5,796 bases of DNA, from assembly GCA_946479125.1 (NCBI GenBank), contig CAMLET010000235.1, positions 1 through 5,796 on the forward strand, given 5' to 3'. Shown here piece after piece: positions 1 through 5,796 of this stretch (the stretch's first letter is position 1; the number at the start of each line of letters is the position of its first letter). Below the pieces are notes generated by a model. The model saw only the letters and a program-made list of their open reading frames with translations. It had not been told where the DNA came from and did not search any database. Both the position numbers and the translations under genes were made by a program. The DNA is from an uncultured Flavobacteriales bacterium (GTDB lineage Bacteria > Bacteroidota > Bacteroidia > Flavobacteriales > Crocinitomicaceae).

Positions 1-1313
1 CGAACAACGGATTGTGGGTAGTGAGCGAAAAACGGTTGAATGATTTCTATCGTAAAAAGATTCCGTATCTAATCCCGTACGTTTACGGAAATGAGGCAGG
101 AATCTTAAACACGGAATTCAATGGTGGCTTTCAAAACAACTTTGTGCACACTTCTTATGATCACTTCTTTTTCCCTTCAATTGAGGGAGTTGTTACTGTT
201 AGCCCAGATGAATTGCGGTTCAGAAAACTCATGCCATCCGTAAAATGGGTCAGAGTGAACAACGAACTTGTGGACATCGAAAAATCGACATTTGAACGTT
301 CTACACATACAGTAGAATTAAACTTTCACGCGGCCAATTTTTGTCAAAAATTCAATGTCTACTATCAGTATAGGTTAGACGGTCCTGAGAGTTCCAATCA
401 ATGGGAAGCCATGCAAAAAAGTGGAAATGTGCGTTTTTCATTCCTTCCGCCGGGCGAATACACACTGCATGTAAGAGCACTTGACGGCAGAAACGACCCG
501 AACCCGAAAATTGTCACTTACCACTTCCAAATAAAACCTTACTTCTACGAAAACTGGTGGTTCCAGATTTTTGCAATTCTGTTCATCTTATCAAAATCGG
601 CGCTGATTATTAATTACAGAATTCAGGCTCGTCGAAAAAAGGAAATCAAATCCAACACCATAAGCAACAATATTCTGGAGTTAAAACTGAAAGCTATTCA
701 GGCGAAAATGAATCCACATTTCATATTCAACACCTTGAATAATATTCAGTATTTAATTGTACTTGATAGAAAAGAAGACGCTGAAAAAGCATTACATGAA
801 TTCGCCATCTTATTGCGTAAATTCCTACATCAAAGCGATCAGTCTTTTGTTCACTTAAGAGAGGAATTATACATCATTGAGAAATATTTACAACTGGAAC
901 AAATTCAGTTTGATGGTGAAATGGAAGTGATTTTTGAAACCAGCGAATCTTGCGGAAAACGGGTGATCCCGACCTTGCTTTTACAACCTGTAGTTGAGAA
1001 TGCAATTAAACACGGTTTGGCACACAGCTCCATTGCAAAAAAACTGGTTATATCTACTAGTTGTGACGAAAACATGCTTACGGTTTCTATAGATGATAAC
1101 GGAATTGGTCGTGAAGCATCAAAAAAGATCAACAATTACCGGGAAAGTCATGTTTCTCACGGATGGAAATTGGTAACCGATAAAATTGAGATGATTTTCC
1201 AGAAATATGATGTAGCTGTGAGCTATGAAATTATAGACAAGGTTGCTCCTGAGACAGGAACCAAGGTCATCTTCAATATTCCATTGATAGACGAGGAACT
1301 ACTAAAAGTATAA
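1..1313 (+). CDS. Sensor histidine kinase, LytS/YehU type with propeller and Y_Y_Y sensor region (C-terminal part, 5' end outside window)
   Basis: The frame is open through the left edge, so the gene is 5'-truncated; 436 residues are visible from the first full codon at nt 3. They begin NNGLWVVSEKRLN, typical of one blade of a two-component regulator propeller (Reg_prop). A Y_Y_Y domain follows (YQYRLDG near 121-127, LPPGEYTLHVRALDG near 148-162), then one membrane segment (about 187-208) ending in RKK, then a His_kinase domain (PF06580 type). The phospho-acceptor is His239 in MNPHFIFNTLN, the N box is VVENAIKHG with Asn333, and the G box is DDNGIG near 364-369. The family senses a ligand outside the inner membrane and phosphorylates a response regulator, usually LytTR type in Bacteroidota. 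No regulator is visible; downstream lies a converging topoisomerase gene. The TTG at nt 12 is internal, not a start. Domain identity is firm; the signal and partner are unknown. Confidence 0.93.
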   Translation, partial: NNGLWVVSEKRLNDFYRKKIPYLIPYVYGNEAGILNTEFNGGFQNNFVHTSYDHFFFPSIEGVVTVSPDELRFRKLMPSVKWVRVNNELVDIEKSTFERSTHTVELNFHAANFCQKFNVYYQYRLDGPESSNQWEAMQKSGNVRFSFLPPGEYTLHVRALDGRNDPNPKIVTYHFQIKPYFYENWWFQIFAILFILSKSALIINYRIQARRKKEIKSNTISNNILELKLKAIQAKMNPHFIFNTLNNIQYLIVLDRKEDAEKALHEFAILLRKFLHQSDQSFVHLREELYIIEKYLQLEQIQFDGEMEVIFETSESCGKRVIPTLLLQPVVENAIKHGLAHSSIAKKLVISTSCDENMLTVSIDDNGIGREASKKINNYRESHVSHGWKLVTDKIEMIFQKYDVAVSYEIIDKVAPETGTKVIFNIPLIDEELLKV

Positions 1314-1314
1314 G

Positions 1315-3426
1315 CTATTCAACAGTAACGTTGAAACTGGAATCGAAGGTGATACTACCTTCACTTACCTGATGAGCACCTGGAATCATCAATCCTTTGA
1401 TTTTCGTGGTTTTTCCTTTCACCAGCAAGTCGGTCATTTGCTTATCGGTCAATTTCTTGCCAAGCAATTCGAAAGGAACCATGAAACCACAAACCTTGTA
1501 ATTTGAACAACCAACTCCGGTTCTACCCGTCATCAGTTTCACTGCTTTACACTTCGGACAAGTCAAATCATCAATGGTCACTTTTTCCTGAGGTTTGCGC
1601 TCTTTCTTAGGTTTTGGAGCTTCCACTGTGGTACTCACCAAATTGAATTGAATTGGCGCTTGTGAAAAGATCACTTCATCCGTCAATTGTTTTACCATTA
1701 CAATTAACTCACTTTTGAATTGCTCCAAATCGTACTCACCCTTCTCTATCAAACGTAGTTTACGTTCCCATTGCCCGGTCAATTCGGCACTTTTTAAAAG
1801 CTCATTCTGAATGGTTCCAATCAAACTCATTCCAATTGGTGTTGGAATCAGGTTCTTACGTTTCTTCTCTATGTATTTTCGTTTGAAAAGCGTTTCAATG
1901 ATGTTGGCACGAGTGGCTGGTCTACCAATTCCGTTTTCCTTCATCATATCACGAATTTCTTCGTCTTCCACCTGTTTTCCGGCGGTTTCCATGGCGCGTA
2001 ATAACGTTGCTTCTGTATATGCTTTTGGCGGACTCGTTTTTCCTTGATGAACCCGAGGTTCATGCGGACCACTTTCACCTGCTTCAAACTCAGGCATTAC
2101 CTGCTCTGGCTTTTCATTTTTCTTAGAATCGTCTTCTTTCGACTCTTCCCAAATCGCTCTCCAACCCGGCTCAATGATCTGTTTTCCGGTAGCCTTGAAT
2201 TCGATTTTCTCTACTTTGCCAAGAACAGTTGTATTCGAGACTTTACACTCAGGGTAAAAAGCAGCTAAAAAACGACGAGCAATCAATTCGTAGATCTGAT
2301 TTTCAGTCATTGAAATTCCATTCGGTTGAATTCCGGTTGGAATAATCGCATGGTGATCTGTTACTTTCTTATCGTCGAATACCGTTTTTAATTTCGGAAT
2401 GGGTTTCGCTAAAATGGGAGCCGTAAATCTGGAATATGCTGTCATTCCACGCATAATTCCTTCCATCTTCGGATGTAAATCCTCACTCAAATACGTAGTG
2501 TCAACACGCGGATAAGTCACCAGTTTTTTCTCGTATAAACTTTGAACATTTTTCAATGTTTCGTCTGCTGAAAAACCAAATTTCTTATTTGCTTCTACCT
2601 GAAGTGAAGTCAAATCGAACAAACGTGGATTTCCTTCCTTCCCTTCCTTTTGTTCAAATGAAGTGATTTCGAAAAGATGCTGTTTCAGGTATTCCAATCC
2701 CTGATTCGCTCTATCTTCCTTTACAATTCTGGGAATGTTCGCCGTAAACTCAACAGTTCTGTAAAGCGTTTTCAGTTCGAAATATTCTTCAATGTTAAAG
2801 GCGTCTATTTCCAATTGACGGTTAACAATCATTGCCAAAGTTGGTGTTTGCACCCTTCCAATGGAAAGTGTAGCTTGTCCTTTCCCGAATTTCTTAGTGA
2901 ACAATCGGGTAGCATTCATACCCAGCAACCAATCACCGATAGCACGCGCACTACCTGCAGAATAAAGGTTATTGTATGAATTTCCGTCTTTCAGTTTTTG
3001 AAACCCTTCCTTTATAGCTTCTTCTGTTAAGGACGAAATCCATAAACGCTTAATTGGAACAGAACATTTCGCTTTTGAAAGTACCCAGCGCTGAATCAAC
3101 TCTCCCTCCTGGCCGGCATCACCACAGTTAATCACTTCCGTACAATTCTGAACCAAACGTTCAATGGTAGAAAACTGTTTTTTCACCCCTGAATCGTCAA
3201 TGAGCTTGATTCCAAAACGTTCCGGAATCAATGGAAGATCCTCTAATTTCCAGAATTTCCAGGATTCTTTATAGTCATGAGGTTCCTTAAGAGTACACAA
3301 ATGACCAAAAGTCCATGATACCCAATAACCGTTTCCCTCGTAAAATCCATCGTTACGTTGTTTCGCTCCAAGAATTTCAGCGATATCTTTTGCTACAGAA
3401 GGCTTTTCGGCAATGCAGAGAATCAT
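1315..3426 (-). CDS. topB: DNA topoisomerase III (type IA)
   Basis: A 703-residue type IA topoisomerase, which cuts one DNA strand through a 5'-phosphotyrosine and passes another strand; TopB mainly decatenates replication and recombination intermediates. The TOPRIM domain opens with ILCIAEKPSVAKDIA (Glu7) and contains CGDAGQEGE at about 102-109. Other family blocks are ARAIGDWLLGMNATR (160-174) and SIGRVQTPTL (188-197). The catalytic motif TYPRVD has Tyr305 and Arg307; GIGRPATRANIIETL and LIPTPIG follow. The C-terminus carries a four-Cys zinc ribbon (Cys623, 626, 640, 646) and one topoisomerase C-terminal repeat (FELLGKKLTDKQ...LLVKGKTTKIKG). I chose the ATG at 3426 over an upstream in-frame TTG at 3435 because homology starts at MILCIAEKPS and the TTG overlaps a -7 promoter element. 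The usual second TOPRIM Asp is Gly105. Length fits a complete chromosomal TopB; reverse gyrase and TopA are less likely. It ends one base from the converging kinase gene. Confidence 0.95.
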   Translation of the reverse strand: MILCIAEKPSVAKDIAEILGAKQRNDGFYEGNGYWVSWTFGHLCTLKEPHDYKESWKFWKLEDLPLIPERFGIKLIDDSGVKKQFSTIERLVQNCTEVINCGDAGQEGELIQRWVLSKAKCSVPIKRLWISSLTEEAIKEGFQKLKDGNSYNNLYSAGSARAIGDWLLGMNATRLFTKKFGKGQATLSIGRVQTPTLAMIVNRQLEIDAFNIEEYFELKTLYRTVEFTANIPRIVKEDRANQGLEYLKQHLFEITSFEQKEGKEGNPRLFDLTSLQVEANKKFGFSADETLKNVQSLYEKKLVTYPRVDTTYLSEDLHPKMEGIMRGMTAYSRFTAPILAKPIPKLKTVFDDKKVTDHHAIIPTGIQPNGISMTENQIYELIARRFLAAFYPECKVSNTTVLGKVEKIEFKATGKQIIEPGWRAIWEESKEDDSKKNEKPEQVMPEFEAGESGPHEPRVHQGKTSPPKAYTEATLLRAMETAGKQVEDEEIRDMMKENGIGRPATRANIIETLFKRKYIEKKRKNLIPTPIGMSLIGTIQNELLKSAELTGQWERKLRLIEKGEYDLEQFKSELIVMVKQLTDEVIFSQAPIQFNLVSTTVEAPKPKKERKPQEKVTIDDLTCPKCKAVKLMTGRTGVGCSNYKVCGFMVPFELLGKKLTDKQMTDLLVKGKTTKIKGLMIPGAHQVSEGSITFDSSFNVTVE

Positions 3427-3432
3427 AGAGCA

Positions 3433-3440
3433 CAAAGATA
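3433..3440 (-). promoter_or_regulatory. Candidate Bacteroidota -7 element of topB
   Basis: On the minus strand this reads TATCTTTG, an exact match to the Bacteroidota sigma-A -7 consensus TAnnTTTG. Only six bases separate it from the topB ATG at 3426, so the transcript would have a very short or absent leader. No clean TTG or TTTG -33 box lies at the right distance; a degenerate TTTC sits about 20 bases upstream. The consensus match is visible; promoter function is inferred. Confidence 0.5.
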
Positions 3441-3507
3441 GGTGTTAGGAGAGGAAAGCCGAAAGCGAAACACGGAAAGTCTTTAACAAGTTATTAAAAG
3501 GCTCTTG

Positions 3508-3622
3508 AATTGAAAATGTAAAATGGAGAATTAAAAAGGATGGTTAAAGAGTGGTTTCGCTGAATCCATCGACCTTCAGCGTCAATCTCTTCTTTTCAAT
3601 TTTACACGCTCAATTTTCAATT
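3508..3622 (-). repeat. Nested imperfect inverted repeat between marC and topB (possible terminator or RNA hairpin)
   Basis: This 115-base region folds on itself around a centre near 3565-3570. The outer arms 3508-3517 and 3613-3622 (AATTGAAAAT/ATTTTCAATT) match over 10 bases. Arms 3529-3538 and 3592-3601 pair over 10 in the same register, including one G-U pair that exists only in the minus-strand RNA. Inside them, 3547-3551 pairs with 3587-3591, and the apical stem 3558-3564/3575-3581 (CGCTGAA/TTCAGCG) is a perfect 7 bp with a 10-base loop. On the minus strand the inner stems are followed by a short run of five T at 3533-3537. The outer arm overlaps the marC stop codon. It may end marC transcription or be a decayed palindromic element. 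Much of it is AT-rich, so some pairing may be chance. Confidence 0.45.
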
Positions 3623-4253
3623 ATAATTTAACTTCCTCGACAAACACCGTTGCTGCTTTAAAAACATATTCAATACCGATAGCAATAACGATAAATCCGA
3701 TAATCCGAGAGATTGCATTGATTCCAGATGCTCCAAGAGATTTCACAATTGCATGCGACGTTCTCAACACGGCATAAACACATAAACAAACCAATAGAAT
3801 AGCAGCTACAGCAACAGAAATTCCTGATGGGGACTGAATACTTTGGTTGTAAGTGATCAACAATGAAATAGAACCTGGACCAGCAAGCATAGGAATAGCA
3901 AGTGGCGTAAGAGAAACTTCGGATCTTGTTTCCAAATCAGCCTTTACACTCGATTTTTTCATCCCCTTGTGCTTGGTAAATGTTCCCGTCAGTAAAGCAA
4001 ATCCAGAGGATGCGATAATCAATCCTCCTGCCATACGTAAAGAATTGATGGAGATACCAAAAAACTGAAGCACAAATTTTCCAACGAAAAAGGAGATCAG
4101 TAGAATGGCAAGCACATTGATTGAAGTCCAGAATGCGGTTTTATCGCGGTTTATTTTTGAATCGGATTGTGTGAGCCCTACGAAAATAGGAACCGTCCCT
4201 AATGGATTAATAACTGAGAAAAGTGCAGCGAAAATTGTAAGAAATAATTCCAT
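3621..4253 (-). CDS. MarC family inner-membrane protein
   Basis: A 210-residue, very hydrophobic protein with about six predicted membrane segments (roughly 4-24, 44-64, 69-90, 117-137, 147-164, 183-204). Family signatures are NPLGTVPIF at 16-24, PLAIPMLAGPGSIS at 117-130 and INAISRIIGFIVIAIG near 178-193. Length matches the MarC/UPF0056 family (about 200-220). MarC was once linked to multiple antibiotic resistance, but that link was later withdrawn in E. coli; the transported substrate, if any, is unknown, so I give no symbol. A Lys-rich loop near 94-104 separates the two halves, each of which carries a proline/glycine-rich re-entrant-like motif. I chose the ATG at 4253: the frame continues upstream to a GTG at 4373, but those 40 extra residues do not belong to the family and start in a hairpin. 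A poor -7-like GAATTTTG lies at 4266-4273 on the minus strand, 12 bases before the ATG. Confidence 0.92.
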   Translation of the reverse strand: MELFLTIFAALFSVINPLGTVPIFVGLTQSDSKINRDKTAFWTSINVLAILLISFFVGKFVLQFFGISINSLRMAGGLIIASSGFALLTGTFTKHKGMKKSSVKADLETRSEVSLTPLAIPMLAGPGSISLLITYNQSIQSPSGISVAVAAILLVCLCVYAVLRTSHAIVKSLGASGINAISRIIGFIVIAIGIEYVFKAATVFVEEVKL

Positions 4254-4372
4254 CGTTTTTTTCTGCAAAATTCCTGTATTTCCAATGCTTTCGTGTTGTC
4301 CGAATATTATTTTACGATTATAGAAATCAATGGAAATTAGAAAGAGAAAAGACGAAATATTAATAAATGACA

Positions 4373-4398
4373 CAGGGGCAACTCACGAGCCGCCCCTG
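4373..4398 (-). terminator. Strong hairpin after the secreted-protein gene, probable terminator
   Basis: Arms CAGGGGC (4373-4379) and GCCCCTG (4392-4398) form a perfect 7-bp GC-rich stem. In minus-strand RNA it continues through two G-U pairs and then CUC/GAG around a tiny loop, giving 11-12 stacked pairs with at most a tetraloop. On the plus strand the two wobble positions become A-C mismatches, so the structure favours minus-strand transcripts. It begins 22 bases past the stop codon of the secreted-protein gene. What follows on the minus strand is AT-rich (TGTCATTTATTAATATTTC) without a clean T run, so termination is likely but not certain. A dispersed palindromic repeat is the alternative. 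Confidence 0.55.
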
Positions 4399-4420
4399 CA
4401 ATAACTATTTCCATTGGCAA

Positions 4421-5266
4421 TTAATTCCCCAACATCACTTTTAGCTGACGCATTTGCCCGTCAACATTCATTCGAATTAGGTAAACACCTGCTTCAATAG
4501 ATAAATTGAAAGTCAACACATTCTCATTTAATTCAAAAGCTGTTTTTCTTCCTAAACCATCAAAAACTTCAACGCTTTCAATTGCCAATTCCGGATTCAA
4601 AACCATTTTATTCAACGAAGTGCTGATCAATAGATTATCAACTTCGGCATCTTCATTCATACCCATTGTGTTACAAACAGTATGCGTAAATTCAATATAT
4701 CCATCAGGATTCACAGTAGTTTCAGTTACATGCGAACCGGAATTACCCTGCTCACCGTAAAGCACCATGATTTGATTTCCTTCGATTACGTTTGAATTCC
4801 ATCTAGTACTCAATTCCTGAGTTAAATTTGAATTCACTGCATTTACTGATGCATAATCATAAGCAATTGGCGTATAAATCACGATTGAATGTCCAGCTGG
4901 AATACCTTGAAGCATGTTCAGCATTCCATCCAATTGCAAAGAATCATCTTGCTCAAAAACGAAGAAAAACTCCACTCTTTGTCTACAATCACCTTCATTC
5001 ATATTTCCAAAAGAATGAGCTGGATTTGCACCCTGAAAATTGGTGCCCCAAGGTGTACAATTTGTAGGATCAATTACCGCCACATAAAACGCTGGATCGG
5101 TTGTACAAAGAGAATACTCTCCAATTACCCCATCCAAATAATAGGCATTTTCGTAAGAGCTAAAACTGTAGCAATTAACCTTCAGCTCAGTTTGAGCAAA
5201 AGAGGTTCCAACCAGAAAGGCGGAAGCAAAAAACGATAAAAGGTTTTTAGTAAGTGTGTTTTTCAT
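4421..5266 (-). CDS. Secreted protein with T9SS C-terminal sorting domain, function unknown
   Basis: A 281-residue exported protein. The N-terminus is a Sec signal peptide: Lys2 and Lys7, hydrophobic stretch about 9-20, likely cleavage after SFA at 24 before Gln25. The C-terminus (about 224-281) has the pattern of the type A Por secretion tail (TIGR04183-like): NPELAIESVEVFDGLGRK, then NENVLTFNLSIEAGVYLIRM and a final basic beta-strand QLKVML. It is therefore expected to cross the outer membrane by the T9SS and be anchored or released there. The middle (25-200) has five cysteines (32, 54, 70, 94, 198), acidic and aromatic residues and no catalytic motif I recognise. The stretch FGNMNEGDCRQRVEFFF...LDGMLNMLQGIPAGHSIVIYTP (86-133) recalls, from memory, a module in large PorU-like C25 surface proteins of Bacteroidota; this is unverified. 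It starts 63 bases after folA, has its own -7 element and is followed by a hairpin, so it is probably monocistronic. Confidence 0.88.
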   Translation of the reverse strand: MKNTLTKNLLSFFASAFLVGTSFAQTELKVNCYSFSSYENAYYLDGVIGEYSLCTTDPAFYVAVIDPTNCTPWGTNFQGANPAHSFGNMNEGDCRQRVEFFFVFEQDDSLQLDGMLNMLQGIPAGHSIVIYTPIAYDYASVNAVNSNLTQELSTRWNSNVIEGNQIMVLYGEQGNSGSHVTETTVNPDGYIEFTHTVCNTMGMNEDAEVDNLLISTSLNKMVLNPELAIESVEVFDGLGRKTAFELNENVLTFNLSIEAGVYLIRMNVDGQMRQLKVMLGN

Positions 5267-5280
5267 AAGGTGATTTTTCT

Positions 5281-5307
5281 CAAACTTAACTAAAGTTCTA
5301 AAATCAA
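5281..5307 (-). promoter_or_regulatory. Candidate promoter of the secreted-protein gene
   Basis: On the minus strand TAAGTTTG at 5281-5288 matches the Bacteroidota -7 consensus TAnnTTTG exactly. A TTG at 5305-5307 lies 16 bases upstream; this is slightly short of the usual -33 spacing. The start ATG at 5266 is 14 bases downstream of the -7 element, predicting a leader of roughly ten bases. The position in a 63-base gap after folA fits an independent promoter. Function is inferred from the motif only. Confidence 0.45.
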
Positions 5308-5329
5308 CCTCCCCAAATTAACATTCCAT

Positions 5330-5796
5330 TCAGACCAATGAATATTTCTTAATCAGGAACGAATACGGGTTTTTCTCATCAACTTCCTGATATTGAACGT
5401 CAGAAACATGCCATTTAGATTCTTCGATCTCTGGAAAAAAAGTGTCTGCGCCAAACGAATGATTAACATGAGTAACAAACATTTCGTCTATCACACCCAA
5501 CTCAAGCGCTTCTTTATAAATCTGTCCGCCACCGATGATAAAAACTGTTCTCTCCGATTCGTTTTTGTAATGATCGAGGCAATCCTGAAGTGAATGAAAA
5601 ACAGTGCAGCCTTCAGCCGTAAAATCCGTGTTACGTGTTAAAACGGCATTTTCCCTGTTAGGCAATGGACGAAAACGTTCAGGAATAGAATCGTAATTCT
5701 TACGCCCCATTACAACGATATGTCCGGTTGTTGTTTCTCTGAAAAACTTCATGTCGGCAGGAAGATGCCACATCAAATCATTGTTTTTTCCAATCC
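5330..5796 (-). CDS. folA: Dihydrofolate reductase (N-terminus outside window)
   Basis: The frame stays open to the right edge; 154 residues are visible and about 13 N-terminal ones are missing by comparison with the usual 160-165. Dihydrofolate reductase makes tetrahydrofolate from dihydrofolate with NADPH in the cytoplasm, supplying one-carbon carriers for thymidylate and purine synthesis; it is the trimethoprim target. Visible signatures are IGKNNDLMWHLPADMKFF, whose Asp (codon 5753-5755) corresponds to catalytic Asp27 of the E. coli enzyme; the NADPH-binding VVMGRKNYDSIP; PLPNRENAVLTRN; FIIGGGQIYKEAL with the conserved Gly-Gly; and THVNHSFGADTFFPE. The sequence looks intact and chromosomal rather than a plasmid-type dfr. 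TTG (5776) and ATG (5773) codons near the edge are internal, since IGKNND before them is family-typical. In many Bacteroidota thyA lies just upstream of folA; that would be beyond the edge and cannot be seen. Confidence 0.95.
   Translation of the reverse strand, partial: IGKNNDLMWHLPADMKFFRETTTGHIVVMGRKNYDSIPERFRPLPNRENAVLTRNTDFTAEGCTVFHSLQDCLDHYKNESERTVFIIGGGQIYKEALELGVIDEMFVTHVNHSFGADTFFPEIEESKWHVSDVQYQEVDEKNPYSFLIKKYSLV

Noticed and set aside
1241..1262. Hairpin-like GGTT...AACC with an inner CCTG/CAGG stem, considered as a topB terminator on the minus strand.
   Set aside because: It lies in the coding sequence for the conserved C-terminal kinase region, is bulged and has no following T run.
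1345..1362. Small inverted repeat GAAGGT/ACCTTC with a 6-base loop, about 30 bases after the kinase stop codon, considered as its terminator.
   Set aside because: It is inside topB coding sequence, has only six pairs and is not followed by a T run on the plus strand.
4254..4373. A 40-residue N-terminal extension of the MarC-family protein from a GTG at 4373.
   Set aside because: The family begins at the ATG at 4253. The extension starts inside the hairpin, adds an unrelated hydrophobic segment and would fill the whole intergenic region.
4889..5239. A 116-codon open frame on the plus strand opposite the secreted-protein gene.
   Set aside because: It lies wholly within a gene with a clear signal peptide and sorting tail, and its product has no domain pattern.
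5283..5297. Dyad AACTT/AAGTT overlapping the -7 element of the secreted-protein gene, considered as an operator.
   Set aside because: Five-base AT-rich arms are expected by chance, and no regulator gene is nearby.
1..5796. Search for CRISPR arrays, tRNA or rRNA genes, insertion sequences, toxin-antitoxin pairs or defence genes.
   Set aside because: No regularly spaced repeats, no cloverleaf-like sequence and no transposase, nuclease or toxin motifs are visible. All sizeable open frames are explained by the five genes listed.

Overview
The window looks like ordinary chromosome from a member of the Bacteroidota, most likely Flavobacteriales. The evidence is moderate-to-low GC, no recognisable Shine-Dalgarno sites, TAnnTTTG-type -7 promoter elements close to start codons, a secreted protein with a C-terminal type IX secretion (T9SS) sorting domain, and a LytS-type histidine kinase with Reg_prop/Y_Y_Y sensor architecture. 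I cannot assign a genus from sequence alone; a Fluviicola/Crocinitomicaceae-like organism would fit.

Layout. Positions 1-1313 (+) hold the C-terminal part of a propeller-type sensor histidine kinase whose 5' end lies outside the window. It runs tail-to-tail, one base apart, into a leftward series of four genes on the minus strand. In their transcription order (right to left) these are: dihydrofolate reductase (5330 to the right edge, N-terminus cut off), a 281-residue secreted T9SS cargo protein (4421-5266), a MarC-family inner-membrane protein (3621-4253) and a type IA DNA topoisomerase III (1315-3426). There is no gene-free stretch over 300 bases. The two larger gaps (3427-3620 and 4254-4420) each carry an inverted repeat that pairs better as minus-strand RNA, so they are probably transcript ends or RNA structures of the upstream minus-strand gene.

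Function. The genes do not form an obvious pathway: folate reduction, an exported surface/secreted protein, a membrane protein of unclear function, DNA decatenation and a signalling kinase. The gaps, the hairpins and separate promoter-like sites before the topoisomerase and the secreted gene argue for mostly independent transcription units.

I found no CRISPR array, tRNA/rRNA, insertion sequence, phage gene or recognisable defence system. The most interesting items are the uncharacterised secreted protein (a small stand-alone domain that may resemble a module of larger PorU-like/C25 surface proteins), the strand-biased hairpin at 4373-4398, the nested inverted repeat at 3508-3622, and the near-leaderless promoter arrangement of the topoisomerase gene.
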